Positions 1 to 10,974 of a stretch of 64,000 nucleotides of DNA are shown piece by piece. This DNA is from Drechslerella dactyloides (Eukaryota > Ascomycota > Orbiliomycetes > Orbiliales > Orbiliaceae): NCBI GenBank assembly GCA_020064725.1, contig JAGTWJ010000003.1, forward strand, positions 62,001 to 126,000, written 5' to 3'. Both the position numbers and the translations under genes were made by a program. The notes under the pieces are model-generated. The model searched no databases and had not been told where the DNA came from. It was given only the letters and a program-made list of their open reading frames with translations. How positions within the stretch are numbered: position 1 is the stretch's first letter; each line of letters begins with the position of its first letter.

Positions 1-2800
1 AAATAATAATTTCAAAAAATTATTCAGAATTATTATATAGTTATAGTAAATTATAAAATATATATCTTACTAATTTATTATATAAACATAAGTTATATAT
101 TTTGATATATTATTCAATATCTTTTCTCATATCTAACCAAAAGTATTAGTAAGTGATAAATTTTTATATTTAATTAATACCTAAATATCTATACATCAAT
201 ATATCATAATAAAATTTAAATATAAATTCTTATAATTTTTTAATTAAAATATAGAAAAATTCTTTAAAAAAAATATATTTATTTTCTATTGTGAAGTGTG
301 GAAAAAAATTATCTAAATTCTAGAATATTCTTTTAAAAATAACATCTTTTTTATAAACTTTTTTAAACTAAAAATTAAATTCAGGTTTTATTTCTATACT
401 AATATAATTAAATTCTTTATTAATTATAAGCTCTTCTTCTTATTATTTAAATATAACTCCTTTATCAAAAAATATATCTTACATTAAGTCCAGTCATCAA
501 CTAATTACATCAACTCCTTCATTTTCTTTTTTTTTGAAATATATGATTTTCATATTATATTCACTAAAATTTTCCCACCATCAAACTTATCATCTACTAA
601 GTTTTTTTATACTTAAAAAATAAATAAGATTCTTATAATCAAACAAAACTATAAAAAGTTTTTTATTTACAAGTAAACTCTCCATTTCTCACATACTTTA
701 AAAATAATTATAAATTCTTTATTATAAATAAGATAATAAAATTCTATTTAATCAAATTTATATAAAATATAAACAATTAAATACCATTCATTATCCAGAT
801 ATAATTATAAAAGACAAACTCCTAGAATTACTTACAAAACATCTACTTCTACTTTAATTAATAGATCTAACTCATAGATTTTAAAAATTAATACTAATAT
901 AAAAATATTTTTAAGCTCTTTAAAAGCCTTCATCTTAACAAATATCATATTAAATATTATATCTTTTCTAATCAATTCCAAAAATATAGCTAACATATAG
1001 CTGTATTTTTTAATAAATCATTAATAATAATTACATAGTCCTAAAAATAATTATACATCTTTGAAGTTTTTAAATTTAAACCAATTTTAAATAACTTAAA
1101 CCTTCTTTAGATTCATCTTAATACCATCTAAAATAATTATAGCTCCTAAAAACTCTATTTCCATAACTTCAAATTCTAATTTTTTTGGTTTAATCTTGAG
1201 ATTATATTTATTAAGTTTCTCAAATATTTATAAAATATATTCCTTATACTAAAAAAGATTTTTATTATAAATAAAAATATCATTAAAATAAACAACACAA
1301 ATATTATCTATAAATTCTTATAAGACATAATTCATATATTTTTCTATAACTTTTTAATAAAGTTAGTAGATACTACATAACTTATTATAAATATTTTTAT
1401 ATTTAATATTATTAATTTCAATTCTTTATCTATATTTCTTACAGAACATAATATTTGCAAATCTTTATAATATTATTTCTCTTAGAAGGTTTTCTTGTTT
1501 ATAATTAATACAAACATAATAATCATAGAATTATACACATTTATTAGCAAAAATTATCTATAAAAGAAGTTTTCTTATATTAAAAAAGTATATCTCATAT
1601 ATTTATCTTTAATAAATATAATAGTCTCTTTTATATTTAATTAAAAAAAAGCTAAGAAGTTTTTACTATTATTAAATAATAAAATTAGATAATATAATTA
1701 ATTATATTAAATAAAAGTGGATTTTTTTAATACTTATTCCTCCTAAATATATATATTTTTTTTATAGATTATTATCTAAACTTTTTAAATAAATAAGATA
1801 TATTCCTGGTATAGAATAATTCTATAGTTATATATATTTTTCAAAAGTAGATTTAACATTTTCTAATTCCAATATTAGGGTTTGTAAGATAATTAATACT
1901 ATTTTTTATACAATATCTTATCACTAAATAGATTTTGTTTCTAAATAAATAAAATTTTAAAATTTCTTATTAATAATTTTAAAATCCTCCTAACTTAAGC
2001 TATATCATATTATTTTAAATTATTTTTCTAGGTTTTATTATATAAATTTTTTTTTAATAAACAGCATTCCTTAACCATATATTCTAGTTTATTATAATTA
2101 AAACACAAAAATATATTAGATTTTGGTCCCTTCAAGAAACATCACTACTATTAATATTAGATAATATTTAAATCCATAAATAATAATCCATAAATTTTTT
2201 AAAAAATATATATGTTTCTTTATTATCACCAGTTCTTCTAATAATTATTATTCTGATTTTAAAATCAAGATCTCCAATTATTGTTTTATTACAACTTATT
2301 ATATTTTACAAACTTATTTAATCTATAATACTAAGATAATTAGAATATCTTTTAATACTAGAATAGCACATTATTTAATTCAATAGTTATAACTTACATA
2401 TCTATATAAATTATATTTTTATTTAAAAGTTTTTGTTTAATAATTTCTATTTTAAAGTTAGATTTAAGTTCTTCACAAACTCAATAAAAGAAGGTTTTAT
2501 TATTATATCTAATAAGTAGGGTATACTGATTAAATTATTAAAAATAGAACCTAGCCAGTCCTGTTTATTTAAAAATGTTAAATTTTCTAAATATTTTTTT
2601 AATTTTATTCTTATATCCATATTTTTCACAAAGAAATTTCGCAAATTTTATATAAATATCAAATATATCATATATTTTAAATATTTTAATTTATCTATTT
2701 TCCTTATTAAAATTTTTATATTTCTATTTATATACAAGAAAAGTATTAAATACTATCTCTTTTAGGTATATATCTGTAAAAAAGATTTTATATTATTTTA
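1..2800 (-). mobile_element. Decayed Ty3/gypsy (Metaviridae-type) LTR retrotransposon, RIP-like
   Basis: AT-rich block with almost no open frames. Reading the minus strand in order gives the layout of a gypsy polyprotein. At 2064-2105 is a gag zinc knuckle read as CFNYNKLEYMVKEC, where the family has C-x2-C-x4-H-x4-C. At about 1273-1580 is reverse transcriptase, with CVVYFNDIF at 1273-1299 matching the V-Y-x-D-D-I-L active site and a degraded FANK...YVCINYK segment upstream. At about 603-682 is RNase H, with IVLFDYKNLIYFLS matching the T-D-H-K-N-L-x-Y-F core. Integrase would lie beyond the left edge. The changes Cys to Tyr, His to Tyr, Gly to Glu and Asp to Asn are all C-to-T or G-to-A, as RIP produces. 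Seen directly: the motifs. Inference: RIP. No LTRs were identified. Confidence 0.8.
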
Positions 2801-5020
2801 TGGGGAATTATTTAGTATAGAAAAAAAAGTGATTGTTGAGTTGGTTAAAAAATTAATTAAATTTTTTAGATTATTTTTTATATTTAATTAAATTTTTTAT
2901 TTTCAGTATTTTGTTTTATATCATTAGTAAGGGTGTTGGATAGTTAATTTCTTAGACTCTAGTCTTGTTGGTTGGGGTGTGAATAGAGGTAATGTTGGAG
3001 GGTTTGGGGGTATTCTTTGATGTTTTGTTCATAAGTTGGTTAATTGGTTTAGATATATTAATAAATTCTATTAATAAATTTGTTGCTGTATTTAAGTTTC
3101 TGGTATGTTATATAATTATTTTGTAATATATTTGTTTAGGGTTTTGTTTTGTTATTTCTTTTATAATACTATCTTATTGATTTTTTATGACTTGTTTTGT
3201 TAATTCTTTTATTTAAGTTTTTATATTTAGGATTATTTGGTTGTTATATTCTCTGAGACTATTTGTGAATTTAATAGTTAGTAATAAAAAAGATAAAATC
3301 TTAATAAATATATTTCTTTATTTTGGATTTATTAATATTCTTTGATATGGTATTGTTTGTGTTGTATTTAAAGTTATTTTATTTTTATATGTTTTTAGGA
3401 TGTAAAAGTTATTTAGTAATTTAATGATATTATTATTTTGATTATTTGTGATAGATTTGAAGTTGTTGTTGTAATTTATAGGTTATTTATGTAATTGTGA
3501 TTGATGGAATTCTGGAGTATTTTTAAATTTAAGAGAGAATTTAATAAAATTAGTAGTTTTTATATTAGGGGTTGTTATATATTTATTATTTTTCTGTCTA
3601 TTAAGAATAATTGGTTAAAGTGTTATATTTCTATCCTCTATTAGGGTAAAATTAATTAATTTTAAGTTTCTAATTTTTAGTTAATTTTATATGGGTTTTT
3701 AGTAAAGAAAATAGATATATATTAAGTATAAGAGAAAATTATTAAATATAAAATATATAATAATAAGAATAGATAAATAGATTTATTTAAATATTATTAT
3801 TTTTAAATTAACTAATAATTTTTTTAAAAAGAAATTCTATTTATTAAAGAGATTACTATTCTTAAATATATAAAGCTATGATATATGATTATATATAAAG
3901 TGTTGATATATTAAGATAATATATAATACTAAGACTAGTGGTATCTTTTGATTTTGGAGATAATATATAATATTAATATTAGTGTTGTTTTTTGTCTTTT
4001 GTTAAGTTATTGGGTGTGTGTTTGTAGAGAAAGATAATATAAGTAATATTGTATAGGGAGAGTGGCTAGGCTGTGTTGGGGAGTCTGGTGTTGGGTGTTG
4101 GTGTTAGATAGGAAGTAGGTCTGTGTAGGTGGGCAGCCTACAAAGACAATTGTGCTGTGAAGACCATGGGTCTGTAACAATTAAAAGACTTTTATAAGAT
4201 AAGTTTTTTAGACTAATCTTTAGAATATATATAAAAATATTTTTTAAAGAAAGATATAATTTTTTTTTATAAGTTGATTGATATTTATAAAATTATAGCT
4301 TAATAATAAGAGATTTTGGGAAATTATTATTTAAAATATTAAATTAGTAATATTAGAGGTTTTAATAAATTCTATTAAATTAAGCTAAAATTAGCTATTA
4401 ATATTATAATTTAAGATAATTATATACTAGTATTGTATAATAAGAATAGTTAGTATAAAAATATAGATTTTTAAATTTTAAAAAAAATTAGAGAAGTAAT
4501 TAAAAGAGGTATAATTAAAATATTTTTATATATTTATTATAAAAAAGATTTTAAAATTATAATTTAATATATTTATAAGATTTAGTAAGATATTATCTAA
4601 TAAATAAATTTTAAAAAATTATTTAGATTACTAGAGGCTGATATTATAAGATTTTGTTTTAAAGAAATTTTAGATTTTTATTTATATAAGATTATAATTA
4701 AAAAAATTATGAGATTAATAATTAGACTAGTCTATTGAAGAAGGGTCTTCCACTTTTAGAATTAAGTTTATTAGGGATTTTAAAAGATTGTTTATTAAGA
4801 TATATTTATAAAATTTTAATAAAAGGCCTCTTTAGATACAGATTTAAATAAATATTAAAGTATATTTTAATAAATTAGAATATTATAAATATTATATTTT
4901 AAGGTTTTAAACCTAGGTTATCTATATTAAAATCTCTTTTTCTCTTATAAAAAAGATTACATAAGTACCTATATAAATACTTATATAACCTATTTATTGG
5001 TATACTTAATTGAGAAATCT
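2801..5020. repeat. AT-rich, C-poor decayed repeat DNA
   Basis: Continuation of the AT-rich block with the opposite strand bias. From about 2.8 to 4.15 kb the plus strand is rich in G and T and very poor in C; from about 4.2 to 5.0 kb it is A/T/G with few C. No frame longer than a few dozen codons survives. Fragments between 4450 and 4700 read like lysine/isoleucine-rich polypeptide remnants, but I could not assign a family. A TGTAACA sequence near 4172 is compatible with an LTR start, but no partner was found. Normal base composition returns sharply at about 5020. Probably one or more further RIP-mutated elements. Confidence 0.6.
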
Positions 5021-6556
5021 TAGGGGCTTCCAGCTAGAGATCATGCATTAAGCAACCTACATACAATCCCGATATACGTAACAGTATTCAATGGTTGTTA
5101 ACAAAGTTTAGTACATAGATCAACTATTTTGATGGAAGTAACAACTTGAACAATGCATTATTCAGAACCAGCTCACTCGATAATACTCGTAGAAGTTGAG
5201 GCGGGCATAATAACACGATCTTTATAATTAGCACCTATTATACTACTGAATATTGCTCCGGGGCACGAAGGAAAAATACCCTGTTACTGTACTACATTGC
5301 TAAAAATAGTTGTAATCGAATCGTTTGGACATATTTTTATTTAAACGTCAACGCAACTTTTCTATCCACGATTATATAGGCGATAAGTTTAGAAATAAGA
5401 AAGGTGTTTGTAGTCCATATATCAACATTATTAGGCTTCTTATAACTCCTTCATATCTATTTAAGATAATCCTAATTTTCGAAACGGTTGAAAGTTCACA
5501 GGCTATAATAAAGACGGAGAGTGGTAATTTATTAGTTTGGCCGAGACTGATCTCGCTGGCCAGACACGCACCCGAGAATTTTATAGTGCTTAGAGTGTCT
5601 GGTATTAAGTGAAGTGTTTTTTTAAACCAGTTTATAGTGGTGAGACGTTTATTACTAATAAAGCTGGTCTCCATTAATGCAATCTTACAGTAGGGTTGTA
5701 TCATGATAAACGCTCGTCTCTGTCCCTAGTTCTCCTTACAAAGCTATCAGGCCCTTATACGTGTACAATGGCGTTGAATCTCGTTTGGAAGTATCGTTAT
5801 CACTTTTTATCAGGATTAAGAAGTTAGAGCCGGATGAAAATATCAACCCCCGAACCTAGCACCGAAAATAGAATGTGCAGCAGAGCCGGGGCGTTGTAAC
5901 GGCGCCAGAGTAGAATTCAGTTTTTTTTGCACAATTCTTAGAATGTTACTACTCGGATTTTGTAGGCCGATATTCGGACCTTATACATGACAAGATACCA
6001 CTTACTTAACTATTCGCTTGGTTTACTTGTAAGCGCTCAAAATGTTCGTCGAACCACGGAACTTTTTAAGGCTATCTGTTATCTGCATCATATACTCGCT
6101 ATAGGGCAAATGCAGGAGCCCAAGCACACAGTCTACTCCCACCCAGCTTTAAGGTTGACTAAGACCGGAAGGCGCGGATAAGATAATGGAGCGAGAGAAC
6201 AATATAAATCCGGCACTTACCCCCTTCGATTATATATATGCCTATCTTCTACTAAACCTCCCGATCAGCCTGTAGCAGTGCTACTCACTATTCAGATGCA
6301 AGCTGCTATACTATAAGAATAAGTTTCAGAGAGCTGCGTGTGTTCAAGCCAGCTAGGCCTGGTTCGAAGGGATGGTGTGTGTTGTTCCGCCGCCGTCGCT
6401 GCTGAAGCGGATCATCTTCTGGCTTAAGCTCATATGGATGAATAACTCTGTTAAATTCTATCTCCTTCTCTGGTATATATTCCCTTGACCATGTTGATGT
6501 ATCTTTGATTATAGGTATTAATGTAGAAATATAGTTGATCAAGTCACCTCTACCAG
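5021..6556. other. Intergenic, no supportable gene
   Basis: Base composition is normal again, but I see only short overlapping frames on both strands (the longest about 110 codons, 5372-5704 minus) without recognisable motifs, splice structure or codon bias. The sequence just before 6557 may hold an upstream exon of the following hydrolase, which lacks a start codon in its own frame. Confidence 0.5.
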
Positions 6557-7405
6557 TACAGTTATTACGTTAATCCTCCAAACTTTACCTATTCAATTTC
6601 TTGCCACCTGCTTCCTTCATATTGGTCTCCCTCTTCTGTTGAGGTTTATTTTCCTCCATATAAAACTCCTTCCTCAAGAAAGTGCCCTTTACTCATCGAC
6701 ATTCACAGGGGAGGTTTTGCTCTCAGTCATCCTGTGTTAGACTCCCAATTCAATCAGTACATCACCAATGCCGCCTCTTGTATTGTAGTCTCACTACCTT
6801 ACCACAAAGGTCCACTGCTCCGCTGGCCGACACAAGTCCAGGAACTGACAGCCCTTGCATCCACCATCCTCCAAGATATAAGGATATCCCACCTCTATGA
6901 CCCAGAAAAAGTCACTATCGCTGGGTTTAGTGCCGGTGGGAACCTTGCTACTGTTTTGGCAACTCAACCTTTATTAAAGAATAAGATCCAAACGATAGTC
7001 CCAATATACCCGGTTCTAGATTGGACTATCACACCAGCTGCAAAACTCGCCCTACGTTATTCACAAACACCACAGGACGTGCTTGTTGATACTGCTGATG
7101 TGTTTACCTATGGCTACATTCCTACGGGCCAGGATCGGGAACACCCAAACCTATCACCACTTTACGCTGACCCTATAGATCTTCTGGAAAATATCTATTT
7201 AGTTGGCTGCGAGTATGATATGTTAAATATTAATTACATAAACTTCTATAAGAAGTTTGGAAGTTTAAAAAGCAATATAATATATAAGGAAGTGAAAGGT
7301 ATAAAACACGGTTTCACGCATCAGAATACATCAAGGTTAAGTTTGTGGGAGAATAAGAGGCTAGATAGGCTCACATTTGACTTGTATGATAGAATTGCAG
7401 GATAG
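6557..7405 (+). CDS. Alpha/beta hydrolase fold-3 (HSL-like) esterase, 5' end missing or in an upstream exon
   Basis: Probable carboxylesterase of the hormone-sensitive-lipase-like alpha/beta hydrolase group; substrate unknown. The frame is open from the stop at 6536-6538 to the stop at 7403-7405. It carries the oxyanion-hole region PLLIDIHRGGFALSHP (about 6686-6733), the nucleophile elbow GFSAGG, the acid region GCEYDML and the His region KHGFTHQ near the C terminus, so Ser, Asp and His of the triad are all present. There is no ATG in frame before the HRGG motif; the first in-frame start-like codon is GTG at 6734, inside the domain. An upstream exon (acceptor near 6555) or a truncated gene is therefore likely. 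The first Gly of the usual HGGG is Arg, a one-base G-to-A change. The left limit given here is approximate. Family assignment is solid; activity and intactness are not. Confidence 0.65.
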   Translation, partial: YSYYVNPPNFTYSISCHLLPSYWSPSSVEVYFPPYKTPSSRKCPLLIDIHRGGFALSHPVLDSQFNQYITNAASCIVVSLPYHKGPLLRWPTQVQELTALASTILQDIRISHLYDPEKVTIAGFSAGGNLATVLATQPLLKNKIQTIVPIYPVLDWTITPAAKLALRYSQTPQDVLVDTADVFTYGYIPTGQDREHPNLSPLYADPIDLLENIYLVGCEYDMLNINYINFYKKFGSLKSNIIYKEVKGIKHGFTHQNTSRLSLWENKRLDRLTFDLYDRIAG

Positions 7406-9211
7406 CTAAATTATATATGGGATGAGGAGAAGAAAATACCACAAACACCAGATATAGAAAACGGGGGCGGGTTTGAAGACCAACTTATCTTTTTCTAAAT
7501 ATTAATGCAATCCTAGAAGTAGAGAATCGTACAGTGTCGAATCGAGTTGTGCTATAAAAATTGCTAATTCAATACCAAGCGTACCAGAAGCGCGTTGAAC
7601 AATATTGCAATGTTGGAATTGGTGCCTAATCGTTGCTTGGCAACGCATAAGTGCAGATGTTTTAAAGAGGCCGGGATGGAACAACATTATTACAGGAGTC
7701 TGTTAGATGGGTGATATGCAACGTTATAACGTTAATTAACGTTAAGTCTATGCTATATGATGGGTTAGTGCGATGATAGCCGTTGGAGGCCTTCACATGT
7801 ATGCAAACCCTTGTTAACTGTCTCGATTTTACTGGGATCCCTCGCCTATTAGCCAGGTTCTTCGGACAGGTACAGCATTCACTTCACTAATTAGGATGGT
7901 ACCGATTTCTGCTTATAGCATATGCTTTATTGTTATGCTCTGGATATCGCACCTGCTCGCGATTACATCTTATTGTAAATCCTTCTCTACCTCACGACTT
8001 ACCAGTTCCTGACAATATTGTATAGGACGTTTTAAGACTGGTACTCCACACTATAGGTTAATAGGGCGAGGCTTGGTGGATGACATTCTAGATCTATCTA
8101 TCCAATTGAACGACAAACAAGCCTATGTAATATAATTCACTCCCACTTTTACGCATTTGCAGTAAAATAGGATATACTTAACAGGAATTGGCGTATGTGA
8201 CACGATTATCCAGTTAGCCAGTAGATCTGCACAAAATGCTACTAATACTATTCCTTCGCATCTACACGATCCGTATGGCTGTCATGCTAGCTCAGCTACT
8301 GCATTATATATTCGCGTTACGATTACCAGAGTATCTATAGCAGACTAGCAGGGAATGTGTTAGAAATAAGTCCTACTGCCCGGTAAGACGAAGAACGTCA
8401 AGAAATGAAAGCCAAAGCGACTTCGTCTAGACTAGATGTAGGATCGTTAAAAAAACACTCGCGTAAGGGATAGAATAGATGCTGCTTGAACCAGGTGTAG
8501 ATACATCGCTAACTACCCTTGTTTCTTACCTCCTGCATTTTACGGCAGTTGCTACCTTAGTTTTAGCGAGCGATAGGTCGCCGCTCCCGATCAACCTTGT
8601 ATCGTGTTTCATATTAGTGGCATCGCGATCGATACATAGCGGGTGCTATCATAAAATAGCTAATTTACGTAATGATGAAGGGTTCGACGATAATCAATGA
8701 TGTGAAGAAGTTTATGAACCTGGTTCAGAAGGCTTGGGCATTCAAGAAAGAGCTAGCCGGTGTTATCGGCGAACATATTTCGATGTCGCTAGGCGTCCAT
8801 TATAGGGATTTCGAACATAGTTGTGTCATTCCAAGCCGGAAAAAAAGAGACAACCGTTACTTCAGTCACGCATAATCATAAGGCTGTAGGATCACGCCAC
8901 TCCTCCGAAAGGGCGACACTCCATGCAGAGCAGCACCGCGACCCTAGGCGATTCGAAATCTTTCTCGCAACTCGATATCATAATATCCTGGAGCTTACGC
9001 CATTGAAACTGCCATCTTCGCCAAATAGGCAGATGTAAAGGAACTTGGCGTAAAACTATTCCTTCAATTATCCCTAAGACAGAGGCAGTGCTGGTAGCCG
9101 GTAGATAGTTACACAAGCTTGAAGTCAGGCTTCCATTTTATCCTTGGATGTCAATGATCAGGACTATATTGAAATCGCACAGATCTTAGAAGCTACTGAG
9201 GCCCTAAATTG
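7406..9211. other. Intergenic, no supportable gene
   Basis: About 1.8 kb with only short frames (8479-8700, 8672-8875 and similar) that show no motif I recognise. It contains a 16-bp perfect palindrome at 7728-7743. Possibly decayed sequence; nothing else is supportable. Confidence 0.5.
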
Positions 9212-9219
9212 TATATAAA
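9212..9219 (+). promoter_or_regulatory. TATA box of the small secreted protein gene
   Basis: TATATAAA lies about 210 nt before the ATG at 9431 and is followed by a C/T-rich stretch and CA-rich leader. The position suits a start of transcription near 9240-9250 with a 5' leader of about 180 nt. Confidence 0.6.
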
Positions 9220-9430
9220 CCCCTCCATCCAGACGCTTTTCTCTTCCTACCATCACCACCAAAGCCAGCTCTGCAGAGTAGATCAACTATACAGCATCGA
9301 TCAAAAGTGTAGGCTATTAGTACTCCTCTCAAACTTCATTTCTTCTTAAACACCCTTGACTAATATTCTTTAGCTTCCTCTATATCTCTATAAGCCAAAC
9401 GCAAGAAACCGCCACAGTATCACTGTCATA

Positions 9431-9721
9431 ATGCAACTCTCCAAGCTTGTCTACTTGCTCCCCTTCATCAGCATGGCTCTAGCTGCTGCAGTACCAGAAA
9501 CCAACCCCGCAGCTGAAATCGAAAACGTCGGGTCAGGCATCCTCGAAAAGCGTGCCTGCAGTAACAACGGTTGCAGATGCGCCAAGGGCACCAAACAAGG
9601 CCAGTACTGTGGATACCGGGACGAGGTTGTGTACCTAGGTGATGGGCGGCTCAACGACATTTACGAATGCAACAAGCAGGGTGGCTGCTGTAATTACGGC
9701 TACTCTTCAAAGTGCAACTAA
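9431..9721 (+). CDS. Small secreted cysteine-rich protein with KEX2-processed propeptide
   Basis: Single-exon frame of 96 codons. It has an N-terminal signal peptide (about residues 1-20, hydrophobic core LVYLLPFISMALAAA), a short acidic propeptide, and a dibasic site LEKR at about residues 38-41, the usual end of a KEX2-cleaved pro-region. The predicted mature peptide is about 55 residues with eight cysteines, including a CC pair near the end (C-x4-C-x-C...C...C...CC...C). That allows four disulfides and suggests a stable extracellular peptide. I cannot place it in a named family: effector-like, antimicrobial-like and other small secreted peptides share this layout. A TATA box lies upstream and the gene sits in a gene-poor stretch next to the AT-rich block, a setting where fungal effector-type genes often occur (inference). 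Confidence 0.8.
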   Translation: MQLSKLVYLLPFISMALAAAVPETNPAAEIENVGSGILEKRACSNNGCRCAKGTKQGQYCGYRDEVVYLGDGRLNDIYECNKQGGCCNYGYSSKCN

Positions 9722-10376
9722 AGATCTATAACGTTGAGGATAGCATGAACGTATGCTATTTTCAGTAAAATGAGAGGATGGAAGAGAAGTAGGAGATCTG
9801 AGCAGTTCTGGTTTTATCATTCTTATTCTTCTTTATTGATCATCGATCGTTGCGGACTTGAACGGCTATTCGGTTTCTCGAAGCTTGTTAAACGCCCCTT
9901 CGCAAACACGGTCGTCTCTGAAATTGTGGTTCAATTTTCCTGTATATTAAGGTATCCTTCATGTCGATTCCGGGTCACCAGGTGGTCTGGCAATCGTTCG
10001 TATTGGTTCCTACGTGTATATTATCAAATCCAAATCCGAAACAGTCTTATTAAGCTAAACCGAAAATCGAAGGCCTCAGCGCACTAATAATTCAGTTTAG
10101 TTATAATATAATAACAGAACATAAACTAAAGAAAAACGGAATTATATAAAGTCCATTCTGAGGGCGATCTGTCGCTAGAATATCTCGCAATTATGTAAAG
10201 GGTTTTTAAAACCAGAGTATCTATACTCTTACAGATCCGAACATTCAGAAATAGACTCCAAGATTTTGATACACTAGAGATATAGCCCTGGCCTGAACTA
10301 ATAACTATTATATAATGATGGTGGTATCGATGTTGAAATATTATGATACTCTTTATAGTAGTATAAAACAGTTAGG

Positions 10377-10407
10377 GTAGTAGCAGTAATAGTAGTGGTA
10401 GTAGTGG
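10377..10407. repeat. Imperfect GTA/GTG trinucleotide repeat
   Basis: Run of gta, gca, ata and gtg triplets in non-coding DNA; an interrupted microsatellite. Confidence 0.6.
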
Positions 10408-10860
10408 CTGTATATTATTGTCACCGTGATCGTAATACTAGTATATACTTAAGTACCTTGTCTCGTAAACCAGACTGCCAGCACTTGGGCCAGCGGAGTC
10501 TGCCGGAGGAAAATATATACGCATCTTAGAGATAATTTACAATCTATTTATTGTTACGCCAAGAAGCAATCCGTCATATATAGTAACGGCAATCTCTAGC
10601 GACCTTCAGAATCTCAGTTCCAAGGAGTAGTGCCATCAGTCGCGTTGTTAAAATTATCTGCACCCATGATACTCGGTGAACGATACCAATCCAGGTAACA
10701 CCCTGTATCAAAATTGATATTAGCACTAGCTTTGTCCATCTTATCATGCGACTAAGCGTTATGCTTTCCATAAGCCATGGAGAAGCACCTGCTTGTCTGA
10801 TTTATAGTTTAGAGATTCTTATGGAGATGTTCCGGGTGGTAGTCTCAGGACCAGCCGCCG

Positions 10861-10974
10861 GCTCGCTCTCGAAAAAGAGCGAGCTCGCAGCGCACGTAGT
10901 CCTATTTGTTTCGCGGCCACTCGCAGTGGCGGACCGAGGCAAGTCTACCCTTGAGACTATCAGGGTAGATAGTC
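10861..10974. repeat. Cluster of short inverted repeats (hairpins)
   Basis: GCTCGCTCT (10861-10869) pairs with AGAGCGAGC (10876-10884) across a 6-nt loop. CCACT and AGTGG flank CGC near 10920. TCTACCC (10944-10950) pairs with GGGTAGA (10963-10969), and GACTAT (10955-10960) with ATAGTC (10969-10974). The stretch CAGTGGCGGAC inside it resembles the start of some hAT transposon inverted repeats, but no matching partner end was seen. Confidence 0.5.

Noticed and set aside
6306..6542. 78-codon minus-strand frame
   Set aside because: Begins and ends in low-complexity sequence and has no homology I recognise; too weak to call.
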